Shown here piece after piece: positions 1 through 8,412 of a stretch of DNA of 33,677 nt. The stretch covers positions 1 through 33,677 of the forward strand of contig NZ_QGSZ01000312.1 of NCBI RefSeq assembly GCF_003857055.1, read 5' to 3'. Under the pieces are notes generated by a model that saw only the letters and a list, made by a program, of their open reading frames with translations, was not told where the DNA came from and ran no database searches. Made by a program: the position numbers and the translations under genes. Each line of letters opens with the position of its first letter. Within the stretch, counting starts at the first letter, position 1. This DNA is from Micromonospora inaquosa. Its GTDB lineage: Bacteria; Actinomycetota; Actinomycetes; Mycobacteriales; Micromonosporaceae.

Positions 1-166
1 GGGGCCGGGCCGCGCCGGGACAGCACCGGCCGACGACGAGGACGGTCACGGTCTGGCCGGGATGCGGGAGCGGGTCGCGGCGTTGGGCGGGCGGTTGAGC
101 GCCGGGCCGCGCGCCGGGGGCGGGTTCCGGGTGTACGCCGGGCTGCCCGTGGAGCCGACGACGTGA
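1..166 (+). CDS. C-terminal end of a two-component sensor histidine kinase (partial, 5' end outside window)
   Basis: Only the last 54 codons are present, read from base 2 and ending at TGA 164-166. The visible tail contains GHGLAGMRERVAALGG followed by GGGFRVYAGLPV. This is the G2-box and C-terminal strand typical of HisKA_3/NarL-class sensor kinases, where the HATPase domain closes the protein. The stop overlaps the GTG start of the downstream response regulator (GTGA), so the pair is translationally coupled and very probably forms one signalling unit. The sensed signal cannot be inferred because the sensor half is missing. Confidence 0.85.
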   Translation, partial: GPGRAGTAPADDEDGHGLAGMRERVAALGGRLSAGPRAGGGFRVYAGLPVEPTT

Positions 167-819
167 TCCGGGTGCTGATCGCCGACGACCAGGACCTGGT
201 CCGGCTCGGGCTGCGCGCGCTGGTGGAGAGCGAGGATGACCTGGCGCTGGCCGGCGAGGCTTCCGACGGGTTGCGGGCGGTCGAGTTGGCCCGCCGGGAA
301 CGGCCGGACGTGGTGCTGATGGACATCCGGATGCCCGGTATCGACGGCATCGAGGCGACCCGCCGTATCGTCGCCGACCCCGACCTGACCGGTACCCGGG
401 TGGTGGTGCTCACCACCTTCGAACTGGACGAGTACGTCTTCGACGCGCTGCGGCACGGTGCGAGCGGGTTCCTCACCAAGGACACCAGACCGGCCGAGCT
501 GCTGCGCGCGATCCGGCTGGTCGCCGAGGGGGAGGCGCTGCTGTCGCCGTCGGTGACCCGGCGGGTGGTGCGGGAGTTCGCCACCCGGCCGTCGCGGGTG
601 CTTCGTCCGCACCCCCGGCTGGACACCCTGACCGACCGGGAGCGTCAGGTCGTCGGCCTGGTCGGTGAGGGCCTGAACAACGAGGAGATCGCCGCGCAGT
701 TGGTGGTCAGCCCGGCGACCGCGCGGACCCACGTCAGCCGGGCGATGGGGAAGCTGGGAGCCCGGGATCGGGCCCAGCTCGTCGTGTTCGCGTACCAGTC
801 GGGTCTGGTGTCGGGGTGA
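163..819 (+). CDS. NarL/FixJ-family response regulator
   Basis: This 218-aa DNA-binding response regulator is the phosphorylation partner of the kinase that ends just upstream. The receiver domain (about 1-120) has the acidic pocket D8-D9, the phospho-acceptor D54 in LMDIRMPG, the switch threonine T84/T85 and the conserved lysine K106 in FLTKD. The LuxR-type helix-turn-helix lies at about 150-215 (LTDRERQVVGLVGEG ... SPATARTHVSRAMGKLGARD). The GTG start overlaps the kinase stop by four bases. Length and domain order are normal for the family. The target genes are unknown; the downstream neighbour ffh is a housekeeping gene and gives no clue. Confidence 0.93.
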   Translation: MIRVLIADDQDLVRLGLRALVESEDDLALAGEASDGLRAVELARRERPDVVLMDIRMPGIDGIEATRRIVADPDLTGTRVVVLTTFELDEYVFDALRHGASGFLTKDTRPAELLRAIRLVAEGEALLSPSVTRRVVREFATRPSRVLRPHPRLDTLTDRERQVVGLVGEGLNNEEIAAQLVVSPATARTHVSRAMGKLGARDRAQLVVFAYQSGLVSG

Positions 820-858
820 GGCCCGGGCCGGCCGACAGCGGCCCTTCTGCCGGGCGGT

Positions 859-864
859 TACCCT
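859..864 (+). promoter_or_regulatory. Possible -10 element upstream of ffh
   Basis: TACCCT in the context GGTTACCCTAG fits the actinobacterial TAnnnT -10 pattern. It lies 69 bases before the ffh GTG, in the 114-bp gap after the response regulator. No convincing -35 hexamer is visible at 16-18 bp spacing, so this is a weak call. Confidence 0.3.
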
Positions 865-933
865 AGCGGTGGCCGGACTCCGCAGTGCCGGCCGCGTTGT
901 GCCCGCCGGAACACTGACAAACGGGATGTTCGC

Positions 934-2508
934 GTGTTTGACACCTTGAGTGACCGCCTGTCCGGGATCTTCACCAAGCTCCGCGGCAAGGGGCGGCTCA
1001 CCGACGCCGACATCGACGCCACCGCGCGCGAGATCCGTCTCGCGCTGCTGGAGGCGGACGTCGCGCTGCCGGTGGTCAAGGGCTTCATCGCGGCCGTCAA
1101 GGAGCGCGCCCGCAGTGCCGAGGTCTCCCAGGCGCTGAACCCGGCCCAGCAGATCATCAAGATCGTCAACGAAGAGCTGATCAAGGTGCTCGGCGGCGAG
1201 GGGCGACGGCTCCAGTTCGCCAAGCAGCCGCCCACGGTGATCATGCTTGCCGGCCTCCAGGGTTCCGGTAAGACGACCCTCGCCGGCAAGCTGGCCCGCT
1301 GGCTCAAGGGCCAGGGGCATCAGCCGCTGCTCGTCGCCGCCGACCTCCAGCGCCCCAACGCCGTCGGGCAGCTCCAGGTGCTCGGTGGCCGGGCCGGCGT
1401 CGAGGTGTACGCCCCGGAGCCCGGCAACGGCACCGGTGACCCGGTGCAGGTGGCCCGCGCGTCGATCGAGCACGCGAAGCGCGCCGCTCGCGACATCGTC
1501 ATCGTCGACACCGCCGGCCGGCTCGGCATCGACGCCGAGATGATGCAGCAGGCCGCCGACATCCGCGACGCCGTCTCGCCGGACGAGGTCATCTTCGTCA
1601 TCGACGCGATGGTCGGTCAGGACGCCGTCCGCACCGCCGAGGCGTTCCGCGACGGCGTCGGCATCACCGGTGTGGTCCTCTCCAAGCTCGACGGCGACGC
1701 CCGTGGTGGTGCCGCGCTGTCGGTCCGTGAGGTCACCGGGCAGCCGATCCTGTTCGCCTCCACCGGTGAGAAGCTGGAGGACTTCGACGTCTTCCACCCT
1801 GACCGGATGGCCAGCCGGATTCTCGGCATGGGCGACGTCCTCACTCTGATCGAGCAGGCCGAGCAGGCCTTCGACTCCGATCAGAAGGAGAAGATGACCG
1901 CCAAGCTGATGGGCGGTGAACAGTTCACCCTGGACGACTTCCTCGACCAGCTCATCGCGGTGCGGCGGATGGGCCCGATCGCGAACGTGCTGGCCATGAT
2001 GCCGGGCATGGGGCAGATGAAGGACCAGATCGCCGACTTGGACGACAGCCACTTCGACCGGGTCACCGCGATCATCCGGTCGATGACCCCGGGCGAGCGC
2101 ACCAACCCGAAGATCATCAACGGTTCCCGTCGGGCGCGCATCGCCAACGGCTCCGGGGTCACCGTGATGGACGTCAACCAGCTGCTCAACCGCTTCGCCG
2201 ACGCGCAGAAGATGATGAAGCAGATGGGCGGCATGATGGGCCTGCCCGGTGGCGGTCGGCGCAAGGCGACCAAGTCGCCGAAGAACAAGCGAAAAAACAC
2301 GAAGGGCTCGCAGCGTTCGCGGGGTGCGGGGCAGAGTGGTGCCGGTCCGCGCGTTGGTGCGGGCGGCTTCCCGGGCGGGATGCCGCAGCTCCCGCCGGGG
2401 CTGGACCCGAACGACCTGGCGGGTGGCCAGGGCCTGCCGCCCGGCTTCAAGCTCCCGAAGATCGACTTCAACAAGCTCGGCAAGGGTGGCGACAAGGGCC
2501 CGCGCTGA
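934..2508 (+). CDS. ffh: Signal recognition particle protein Ffh (SRP54)
   Basis: This 524-aa GTPase binds 4.5S RNA and signal sequences of nascent membrane proteins and delivers ribosomes to FtsY. An N-terminal four-helix N domain (about 1-90) is followed by the G domain with P-loop GLQGSGKTT (107-115), DTAGR (192-196) and SKLDGD (250-255). The methionine-rich M domain follows (about 330-440), with MMPGMGQMKDQ and a QKMMKQMGGMMG segment. After a lysine-rich stretch the C-terminus becomes a Gly/Pro-rich tail of about 70 residues, which is long but common in actinobacteria. The GTG start at 934 gives the canonical MFDTLSDRL N-terminus. It appears monocistronic, with its own probable promoter. 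Confidence 0.98.
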   Translation: MFDTLSDRLSGIFTKLRGKGRLTDADIDATAREIRLALLEADVALPVVKGFIAAVKERARSAEVSQALNPAQQIIKIVNEELIKVLGGEGRRLQFAKQPPTVIMLAGLQGSGKTTLAGKLARWLKGQGHQPLLVAADLQRPNAVGQLQVLGGRAGVEVYAPEPGNGTGDPVQVARASIEHAKRAARDIVIVDTAGRLGIDAEMMQQAADIRDAVSPDEVIFVIDAMVGQDAVRTAEAFRDGVGITGVVLSKLDGDARGGAALSVREVTGQPILFASTGEKLEDFDVFHPDRMASRILGMGDVLTLIEQAEQAFDSDQKEKMTAKLMGGEQFTLDDFLDQLIAVRRMGPIANVLAMMPGMGQMKDQIADLDDSHFDRVTAIIRSMTPGERTNPKIINGSRRARIANGSGVTVMDVNQLLNRFADAQKMMKQMGGMMGLPGGGRRKATKSPKNKRKNTKGSQRSRGAGQSGAGPRVGAGGFPGGMPQLPPGLDPNDLAGGQGLPPGFKLPKIDFNKLGKGGDKGPR

Positions 2509-2620
2509 CGCGTGGCGGTGACGGCGGGCGACGTCGTCCTCGGTGGGCCTGTCGGCGCTGACCGTTCGGAAGAACGACCTGCCCGACCCCGAGGGGCGGT
2601 GATCGGGTAGGACTGTGCGC

Positions 2621-3700
2621 ATGGCTCTTCATGTGCGCGGCGTGCTGCTCCCCGACGACGAGGTCCGCGATCTCTGGCTGGTCGGCGACCGGGTCACCTT
2701 CACCCCGGTGCCCGGTGCGGAAACCGTCCTCGACGGCGGTTTCGTGCTGCCGGGGCTTGTCGACGCGCACTGCCACATCGGCATCGCCCGAGGTGGCGCC
2801 CCGATCACCTCGCTCGAGCAGGCCCGCGAGTTGGCCCACACCGACCGGGACGCCGGGGTGCTGGCGATCCGCGACGCCGGGTCGCCGTACCCGTACCCCG
2901 AACTGGATGACGAGCCGGGCCTGCCGCGGCTGGCCCGCGCCGGCCAGCATGTCGCCCCGCCGAAGCGCTACCTGCGTGACATCGGCGTGGAGGTCGACGC
3001 GACCGAGGTGGCCGCCACGGTGGCCGCGCAGGCCCGGGCCGGCAACGGCTGGGTCAAGCTGGTCGGCGACTGGATCGACCGGGGCGTCGGTGACCTGGCG
3101 CCGGCCTGGGACGCGGACACCCTCACCGCCGCCGTGCGGGCGGCGCACGACGCCGGGGTACGCGCCGCCGTGCACACCTTCTCCGAATCAGCCGTCGAGA
3201 TCATGGTGCGGGCCGGCGTCGACTCGGTGGAGCACGGCACCGGGCTCAGCCTCGACCTGATCGACGAGATGGCCCGCCAGGGCACCGCGCTGGTGCCCAC
3301 AATGATCAACATCGCCACCTTCGGGGGCATCGCCGAGCAGGCGCGGGGCAAGTTCCCCGGGTACGCCGAGCACATGCTCGCGCTGCGCGACGGCTTCCCC
3401 GAGGTGGTGCGTGCCGCGTACGAGGCGGGGGTGCCGATCTACGTGGGGACCGACGCCGGTGGCGGCATCGACCACGGGCTGGCCGCCGAGGAGATGCTGC
3501 TGCTGCACGAACGGGCCGGCATGTCGCCCACCGACGTCCTCGCCGCCGCCTCCTGGGGCGCCCGCGAATGGCTCGGCTTCCCCGGCCTGGTCGAGGGTGG
3601 CCTCGCCGACCTGACCGTCTACCCCGAAGACCCCCGCAGCGACCTGCGCGCCGTCCGCGCCCCGTCCCGCACGATCCTCCGCGGCCGCGTCATCCGCTGA
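2621..3700 (+). CDS. Metal-dependent amidohydrolase family protein
   Basis: This 359-aa protein of the amidohydrolase superfamily (imidazolonepropionase-like) is predicted to hydrolyse an unknown amide or cyclic substrate. The metal-binding H-x-H lies in GLVDAHCHIG (H50, H52). Further signatures are a lysine in GWVKLVGDW, the histidines in AAVHTFSE and SVEHGTG, and the catalytic aspartate in YVGTDAGGG. The C-terminus closes the small beta domain (GGLADLTVYP). I prefer the ATG at 2621 because an AGGA motif at 2609-2612 sits eight bases upstream; a GTG at 2615 would be only two bases from it. A homologue next to ffh is also, as I recall, present in M. tuberculosis (Rv2915c). A hairpin follows the stop. 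Confidence 0.88.
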   Translation: MALHVRGVLLPDDEVRDLWLVGDRVTFTPVPGAETVLDGGFVLPGLVDAHCHIGIARGGAPITSLEQARELAHTDRDAGVLAIRDAGSPYPYPELDDEPGLPRLARAGQHVAPPKRYLRDIGVEVDATEVAATVAAQARAGNGWVKLVGDWIDRGVGDLAPAWDADTLTAAVRAAHDAGVRAAVHTFSESAVEIMVRAGVDSVEHGTGLSLDLIDEMARQGTALVPTMINIATFGGIAEQARGKFPGYAEHMLALRDGFPEVVRAAYEAGVPIYVGTDAGGGIDHGLAAEEMLLLHERAGMSPTDVLAAASWGAREWLGFPGLVEGGLADLTVYPEDPRSDLRAVRAPSRTILRGRVIR

Positions 3701-3730
3701 CCCCCGCTGCACGATCCTGGCGTGCGGGGG
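3701..3730 (+). terminator. Hairpin terminator after the amidohydrolase gene
   Basis: Immediately after the stop, CCCCCG(CTG)CACG pairs with CGTGCGGGGG around the loop ATCCTGG, with a three-base bulge on the left arm. There is no U tract, as is usual for actinobacterial hairpins. The 158 bases from here to proS hold no other gene that I can see. Confidence 0.55.
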
Positions 3731-3888
3731 CCGGCCGGTTGGTCGGGTGGCGGCGGCGCTGGAGAGGTGGGCGGCAAGGTCGGCGAGACCTGCCCAGCGT
3801 CGTCACGGCCCGTCGGCAGAGCGGGACGGCGCGGCGCGGCGACTCCCGGACGCGGTGTCCGCCCGCGTGGCGCATAGGATGTGCGGTC

Positions 3889-5295
3889 ATGGCACGCGTG
3901 CTCACTCCCCGTGCGGAGGATTTCCCCCGCTGGTACCAGGACCTGATCGCCAAGGCGAAGCTGGCCGACAACGGCCCGGTTCGCGGCACCATGGTCATCC
4001 GACCGGCCGGCTACGCCATCTGGGAGCGTATGCAGGCTGAGATGGACGCTCGGATCAAGGCGGCGGGTGCGGAGAACGCGTACTTCCCGCTGTTCATCCC
4101 CGAGAGCTACCTCAAGCGCGAGGCGCAGCACGTCGAGGGCTTCTCGCCGGAGCTGGCGGTCGTCACGCACGGTGGCGGCAAGCCCCTGGCCGAGCCGGTG
4201 GTGGTGCGGCCGACCAGCGAGACGGTCATCGGCGAGTTCATGGCCAAGTGGATCGACTCGTACCGGGACCTGCCGCTGCTGCTCAACCAGTGGGCGAACG
4301 TGGTCCGGTGGGAGCTCCGTCCGCGGATCTTCCTGCGTACCAGCGAGTTCCTCTGGCAGGAGGGGCACACCGCGCACGCCACCCGCGAGGACGCCCGGGC
4401 GTACGCGCGGCGGATCCTGCACGAGGCGTACGAGGACCTGATGGTCAACGTGATCGGCATCCCGGTGGTGGTCGGCCTGAAGACGGCCCGCGAGCGCTTC
4501 GCCGGGGCGACGGCCACGTACACCTGCGAAGGCATGATGGGCGACGGCAAGGCGTTGCAGCTGGGCACCAGCCATGAGCTGGGCCAGAACTTCGCCAAGG
4601 CGTTCGACATCAGCTACTCCGCCAAGGAGGGTGGCCGGGAGCACGCCTGGACCACCTCCTGGGGCACGTCCACCCGGATGTTGGGTGGCCTGATCATGGC
4701 GCACGGCGACGACAACGGCCTGCGCGTGCCGCCGAAGCTGGCGCCGATCCAGGCGTACGTCATGATCGTCAAGGATGGTGACGGCGTCGGCGAGGCGGCG
4801 GCCAAGCTGCGCGACGGCCTGCGCGACGCCGGTGTCCGGGTCGCGCTCGACGACCGGACCGACACCGCGTTCGGCCGCCGGGCCGTCGACGCCGAGCTGC
4901 GTGGCTATCCGGTACGCGTCGAGGTTGGCCCTCGTGACCTGGCCGCGGGCAACGCGGTGGTGGTGCGCCGGACCGACGGCTCGAAGACCCCGACGCCGGT
5001 GGCGGACGTGGTCGCCGCGGTGCTGGCTGCCCTGGAGACCGACCAGCAGGTGCTGCACGACCAGGCGCTGGCCAACCGCGAAGCGCGCACGGTGGAGGTG
5101 GCCACCCTGGCCGAGGCGATCGAGGCCGCCGCGAACGGCTGGGCGCGGGTGCCGTGGTCGGCGGTCGGTGTGGCCGGCGAGGCGGAGGCGAACGGTCAGG
5201 GCGTCACGGTGCGCTGCCTGCTGCGCGCCGACGGTTCGGTACCCGACTCGGAGGACGAGCCCGATCTGATCGCCATCCTCGCCCGCGCCTACTGA
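3889..5295 (+). CDS. proS: Prolyl-tRNA synthetase, eukaryote/archaeal-type (ProS3 class)
   Basis: This 468-aa class II aminoacyl-tRNA synthetase charges tRNA-Pro. Motif 1 is in GTMVIRPAGYAIWERMQ, and the proline pocket in FPLFIPESYL and RPTSETVIGEFMAKW. Motif 2 is RWELRPRIFLRTSEFLWQEG and motif 3 is in RMLGGLIMAHGDDNGL. The anticodon-binding domain follows, and the protein ends ILARAY with the terminal tyrosine typical of this short form. It lacks the editing INS domain found in the long bacterial ProRS. The ATG at 3889 gives the conserved MARVLTPRAEDFPRWY start; the reading frame stays open upstream but that part has no family similarity. One base separates its stop from the next gene. Confidence 0.97.
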   Translation: MARVLTPRAEDFPRWYQDLIAKAKLADNGPVRGTMVIRPAGYAIWERMQAEMDARIKAAGAENAYFPLFIPESYLKREAQHVEGFSPELAVVTHGGGKPLAEPVVVRPTSETVIGEFMAKWIDSYRDLPLLLNQWANVVRWELRPRIFLRTSEFLWQEGHTAHATREDARAYARRILHEAYEDLMVNVIGIPVVVGLKTARERFAGATATYTCEGMMGDGKALQLGTSHELGQNFAKAFDISYSAKEGGREHAWTTSWGTSTRMLGGLIMAHGDDNGLRVPPKLAPIQAYVMIVKDGDGVGEAAAKLRDGLRDAGVRVALDDRTDTAFGRRAVDAELRGYPVRVEVGPRDLAAGNAVVVRRTDGSKTPTPVADVVAAVLAALETDQQVLHDQALANREARTVEVATLAEAIEAAANGWARVPWSAVGVAGEAEANGQGVTVRCLLRADGSVPDSEDEPDLIAILARAY

Positions 5296-5296
5296 G

Positions 5297-5965
5297 GTGC
5301 GGCCAGGCAACCCGGCCGACCGGTTCGAGCCGGGCCGGCTGATCATGCACCGGAACGTGCGGCACGGCCGGATCGGATGGGTCCGGCCGGCCCGCGTGGT
5401 CAGCGACGACGATCGAGGGTTGCTGGTCTGGATCGCCCAGGACTCGCCGGTGGCCCACGAGGTGACCGAGGCCGGGCTGAACATGCGGGCGATGCCGTTC
5501 GCCGAGTGGATCGCGTCGAGCTACCGGTTGGCGCAGGGGCGTTGGAACGGTCCGCCGCTGCTGAAGTTCCTGCCCACGGGGGCGGCGCACTCCGTCTGGT
5601 GGTTCCGAGACGCCCAGGGCCGGTTCGCCAGCTGGTACGTCAACCTGGAGGAGCCCGGTGTCCGCTGGGACGACGGCCCGGTGGCCGGCGTCGACGTGGT
5701 GGACCAGGACCTGGACGTGGTGGTCTGGCCGGACCGCAGCTGGGAGTGGAAGGACGAGGGCGAGTTCGTCGAGCGGCTCGCCTTCGGCGCCGACTACTGG
5801 GTGACCGACGAGAAGGCGGTCCGCGCCGAGGGGGAGCGGGTGATCGCGCTCGCCGAGGCCGGCGAGTTCCCGTTCGACGGCACCTGGGCTGACTTCACGC
5901 CACCGGCAGAATGGGGCGTACCGGACAAACTTCCGCTCGGATGGGATCGTCCGCCGGTGCGCTGA
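5297..5965 (+). CDS. DUF402 domain-containing protein
   Basis: This 222-aa cytoplasmic protein has the DUF402 core: an N-terminal beta-rich part (LLVWIAQDSPV), then WWFRDAQGRFASWYVNLEEP and DQDLDVVVWPDRSWEWKDEGEF. The acidic residues in the last segment correspond to the metal/phosphate site seen in nucleoside diphosphatase-like members such as FomD and the SCO5041 family. A hydrolase acting on a nucleoside diphosphate or related phosphate ester is therefore the likeliest role, but no substrate can be named. The GTG start lies one base after the proS stop, so it is almost certainly cotranscribed and coupled with proS. Confidence 0.85.
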   Translation: MRPGNPADRFEPGRLIMHRNVRHGRIGWVRPARVVSDDDRGLLVWIAQDSPVAHEVTEAGLNMRAMPFAEWIASSYRLAQGRWNGPPLLKFLPTGAAHSVWWFRDAQGRFASWYVNLEEPGVRWDDGPVAGVDVVDQDLDVVVWPDRSWEWKDEGEFVERLAFGADYWVTDEKAVRAEGERVIALAEAGEFPFDGTWADFTPPAEWGVPDKLPLGWDRPPVR

Positions 5966-6031
5966 GTGGTGTTCCAGGTCACCGGCGACGCGGTGTCCGG
6001 GTCCGATGCGGGAGATCGGCAGCGGATCTGG

Positions 6032-6037
6032 CAGAAT
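6032..6037 (+). promoter_or_regulatory. Possible -10 element for the rpsP operon
   Basis: CAGAAT (context GGATCTGGCAGAATGGGTCG) is one base off TAnnnT and lies about 160 bases before rpsP, inside the 229-bp gap after the DUF402 gene. That would give a long ribosomal-protein leader. The -35 region is not recognisable, so this is tentative. Confidence 0.3.
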
Positions 6038-6194
6038 GGGTCGCTGGTATCCGGCGCGCGTCCGGCGCCCTCTAACCCGGGCACGTCGCCAGTCCACCGA
6101 GTAGTCTCCGGCCCAACCCCACTGTGCCGGTCGGCGCTCACCCATGCACACCGCCCGCTTGGGCCGGTGAGATCGCAACAGGAGCGAAACAACT

Positions 6195-6695
6195 GTGGCC
6201 GTAAAGATCCGGCTCCTGCGGATGGGCAAGATCCGCAACCCGCAGTACCGCATCGTCATCGCCGACTCGCGCACCAAGCGTGACGGCCGGGCGATCGAGT
6301 TCGTCGGGGTTTACCAGCCGAAGGAGGACCCTTCGGTCATCGAGGTCAAGTCGGAGCGGGTCCAGTACTGGCTGTCCGTCGGCGCTCAGCCGAGCGAGGC
6401 GGTGCAGCGGCTGCTGGAGCTGACCGGTGACTGGCAGAAGTACAAGGGCCTGCCGGCCCCGCCGCCGCTCCTGGTCGCCCCCGAGCGGGCCGACCGCAAG
6501 GCGGCGTACGAGGCTGAGGCGAAGGCCGCCGCCGGGCTCGCCCCGGAGACCCCGGCCAAGCCGGCCAAGAAGGCCGCCAAGGCTGCCGAGGCTCCGAAGG
6601 CTGAGGCTCCGGCCGAGGCGCCGAAGACCGAGGCTCCGAAGACCGAGGCTCCGGCCGAGGCCCCGGCCGCTGCCGACGCCGGTGAGCAGGCCTGA
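6195..6695 (+). CDS. rpsP: 30S ribosomal protein S16
   Basis: The S16 core occupies the first 85 or so residues (AVKIRLLRMGKIRNPQYRI, ADSRTKRDGRAIEFVGVYQP, VGAQPSEAVQRLLELTGDW). It stabilises the 5' domain of 16S rRNA. The 166-aa protein is much longer than the ~80-aa E. coli form because of an Ala/Pro/Glu/Lys-rich tail (about 115-166) with repeated EAPKTEAP-type units; such tails are usual in actinobacterial S16. The GTG start has an AGGAG motif about ten bases upstream. It is the first gene of a tight operon with khpA, rimM, trmD and rplS. Confidence 0.97.
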   Translation: MAVKIRLLRMGKIRNPQYRIVIADSRTKRDGRAIEFVGVYQPKEDPSVIEVKSERVQYWLSVGAQPSEAVQRLLELTGDWQKYKGLPAPPPLLVAPERADRKAAYEAEAKAAAGLAPETPAKPAKKAAKAAEAPKAEAPAEAPKTEAPKTEAPAEAPAAADAGEQA

Positions 6696-6696
6696 T

Positions 6697-6930
6697 ATGC
6701 CACTGCGTCCGGCGTTGGAGCACCTGGTCAAGGGCATCGTCGACCACCCGGATGACGTCCGGGTGCGGATGGTCGATTCCCGTCGGGGCAAGCGGCTCGA
6801 AGTCCGCGTGCACCCCGAGGACCTCGGCACTGTGATCGGGCGGTCCGGCCGGACCGCCAAGGCGCTGCGCCAGGTGATCGGCTCCATCGGCGGGCGCGGG
6901 GTTCGCGTCGACATCGTCGACTCGTACTGA
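6697..6930 (+). CDS. khpA: KH-domain RNA-binding protein KhpA (YlqC family)
   Basis: This 77-aa protein is a single KH domain with the GxxG loop in TVIGRSGRTAKALRQV and the preceding strand RLEVRVHPEDLG. KhpA binds structured RNA, usually as a heterodimer with KhpB/Jag, and affects cell-wall elongation and ribosome assembly in Gram-positive bacteria. The ATG lies one base after the rpsP stop, and the TGA overlaps the rimM ATG (TGATG), so all three are translationally coupled. The position between rpsP and rimM is conserved across actinobacteria and firmicutes. Confidence 0.95.
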   Translation: MPLRPALEHLVKGIVDHPDDVRVRMVDSRRGKRLEVRVHPEDLGTVIGRSGRTAKALRQVIGSIGGRGVRVDIVDSY

Positions 6931-7484
6931 TGCAGCTCGTCGTCGGCAGGATCGGCAAGCCGCACGGTGTCCGCGGTGAAGTCACCGTGGAAGTGCGGAC
7001 CGACGAGCCCGAGGCACGGTTCGCGCCCGGCACAGTGCTACGCACTGCGCCGGGCGCGGCGCCCCCTCCAACCACCGATGAGCCTGGCGTGCCGTTCCGG
7101 ATCCCGGCGGAGCTGACCATCGAGGAATCCCGCTTCCACCAGGGTCGGGTGCTGATCGCGTTCGACGGCATCCTGGACCGCAACACCGCCGAGGCGCTGC
7201 GCGGGACGCTGCTCGTGGTGGACAGCGCCGACGTGGCCCCACCGGACGACCCGGAGGAGTTCCACGACCACCAGCTGGTCGGGTTGGCTGTGGTGACACC
7301 GGACGGTGAACGTCTCGGTGAGGTCGCCCGCATCGACCACGCACCCTCGTCCGACCTGCTGGTGCTGCGGCGCCCCGAGGGACGTACCGCGTTGATCCCG
7401 TTCGTCCGGGCGATCGTCCCGAAGGTCGACCTGGCCGGCGGACGTGTGATCGTCGACCCGCCAGCCGGACTGCTCGACCTTTAG
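6930..7484 (+). CDS. rimM: Ribosome maturation factor RimM
   Basis: This 184-aa 16S rRNA processing factor assists 30S head assembly through S19. The N-terminal RimM beta-barrel starts MQLVVGRIGKPHGVRGEV and is followed by a C-terminal PRC-barrel from about residue 105 (FHDHQLVGLAVVTPDGERLG ... ALIPFVRAIVPKVDLAGGRV). The length is normal. The ATG overlaps the khpA stop by one base, and trmD follows after 11 bases, so coupled expression within the rpsP operon is expected. Confidence 0.96.
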   Translation: MQLVVGRIGKPHGVRGEVTVEVRTDEPEARFAPGTVLRTAPGAAPPPTTDEPGVPFRIPAELTIEESRFHQGRVLIAFDGILDRNTAEALRGTLLVVDSADVAPPDDPEEFHDHQLVGLAVVTPDGERLGEVARIDHAPSSDLLVLRRPEGRTALIPFVRAIVPKVDLAGGRVIVDPPAGLLDL

Positions 7485-7495
7485 GACCAGCCCGC

Positions 7496-8269
7496 ATGCG
7501 CGTCGACGTCGTGTCGATCTTTCCGGAGTACTTCGCCCCACTGGACCTGTCGCTCATCGGGCGGGCCCGGGCCAACGGCGTGCTCCAGCTCGCCGTGCAC
7601 GATCTGCGGACCTGGACCCACGACGTGCACCGCACGGTCGACGACACCCCCTACGGCGGCGGGCCGGGCATGGTGATGCGCCCCGAGCCGTGGGGTGAGG
7701 CACTGGACGCCCTCGCGCCGGTCGACGCCCCGCCGCCCCGGCTGCTGGTGCCGTCGCCGGCCGGTGCCCCGTTCACCCAGGCCATGGCGTACGAGTTGGC
7801 GGCCGAGTCGCATCTGCTCTTCGCCTGCGGTCGCTACGAGGGGATCGACCAGCGGGTCCTCGCGCACGCCGCCACCCGGATGCCGGTCACCGAGGTGTCG
7901 CTCGGTGACTACGTGCTCTTCGGTGGCGAGGTCGCGGTCCTGGTGATGCTGGAGGCGGTCACCCGGCTGCTGCCGGGGGTGCTGGGCAACGCGGGCTCGC
8001 TGGACGAGGAGTCGCACGCGCACGGGCTGCTGGAGGCACCGATCTACACCAAGCCGCCGAGTTGGCGTGGCCACGACGTGCCGGAGGTGCTCCGCTCCGG
8101 TGACCACGGCAAGATCGCCCGCTGGCGGCGCGAGGAGGGCCTGCTGCGCACCGCTGCCCGCCGGCCTGACCTGCTGGCCGCGTTGCCCGCCGATCGGCTC
8201 GACAAACGGGACATCGCGGCCCTGGACCAGGCCGGATTTCGGTCGCCGCCGGGGGATGTGGCAAAGTAG
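7496..8269 (+). CDS. trmD: tRNA (guanine-N1)-methyltransferase TrmD
   Basis: This 257-aa SPOUT-class methyltransferase forms m1G37 next to the anticodon and so prevents +1 frameshifting. It starts MRVDVVSIFPEYF. It contains PYGGGPGMVMRPEP and the GRYEGIDQRV motif, then the trefoil-knot SAM site LGDYVLFGGEVAVLVMLEAV and RLLPGVLGNAGSLDEESH. An AGGACC motif lies just upstream of the ATG. It is the fourth gene of the operon; rplS follows after a 143-bp structured gap. Confidence 0.97.
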   Translation: MRVDVVSIFPEYFAPLDLSLIGRARANGVLQLAVHDLRTWTHDVHRTVDDTPYGGGPGMVMRPEPWGEALDALAPVDAPPPRLLVPSPAGAPFTQAMAYELAAESHLLFACGRYEGIDQRVLAHAATRMPVTEVSLGDYVLFGGEVAVLVMLEAVTRLLPGVLGNAGSLDEESHAHGLLEAPIYTKPPSWRGHDVPEVLRSGDHGKIARWRREEGLLRTAARRPDLLAALPADRLDKRDIAALDQAGFRSPPGDVAK

Positions 8270-8278
8270 GGGGGTTGC

Positions 8279-8308
8279 CGCAACCGTCCGCGCCCGCGGG
8301 CGGCTGCG
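8279..8308 (+). promoter_or_regulatory. Structured rplS leader hairpin
   Basis: CCGTCCGCG (8284-8292) pairs with CGCGGGCGG (8295-8303) with one G-U pair. An outer CGCA/TGCG pairing extends the stem to 8279-8308. A second small hairpin, CCCC-GAC-GGGG, follows at 8314-8324. Both lie in the 143-bp gap between trmD and rplS, the only long gap in this operon. They could be an attenuator or a leader for L19 autoregulation. Nothing here matches an RNA family I can name. Confidence 0.4.
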
Positions 8309-8412
8309 AGGATCCCCGACGGGGGTCGGTCCGCCGATCACCACCCGGGAATCAGAATCACCCACCCGCGCACCGACTGACGGTGCGCCGTGAGCCTCAC
8401 GAGGACACAGCG

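Noticed and set aside
2563..2576. A small GGAA-tetraloop hairpin (CGTTC-GGAA-GAACG) between ffh and the amidohydrolase gene.
   Set aside because: Five base pairs only and no supporting context; could be chance, so not listed as a terminator.
46..2622. An 858-aa open frame on the minus strand across ffh and the response regulator.
   Set aside because: Low-complexity His/Arg/Asp-rich translation that is the antisense shadow of ffh and its neighbours in high-GC DNA; no domain.
3619..5484. A 621-aa minus-strand frame opposite proS.
   Set aside because: Antisense shadow of proS, which has full family motifs; the shadow has none.
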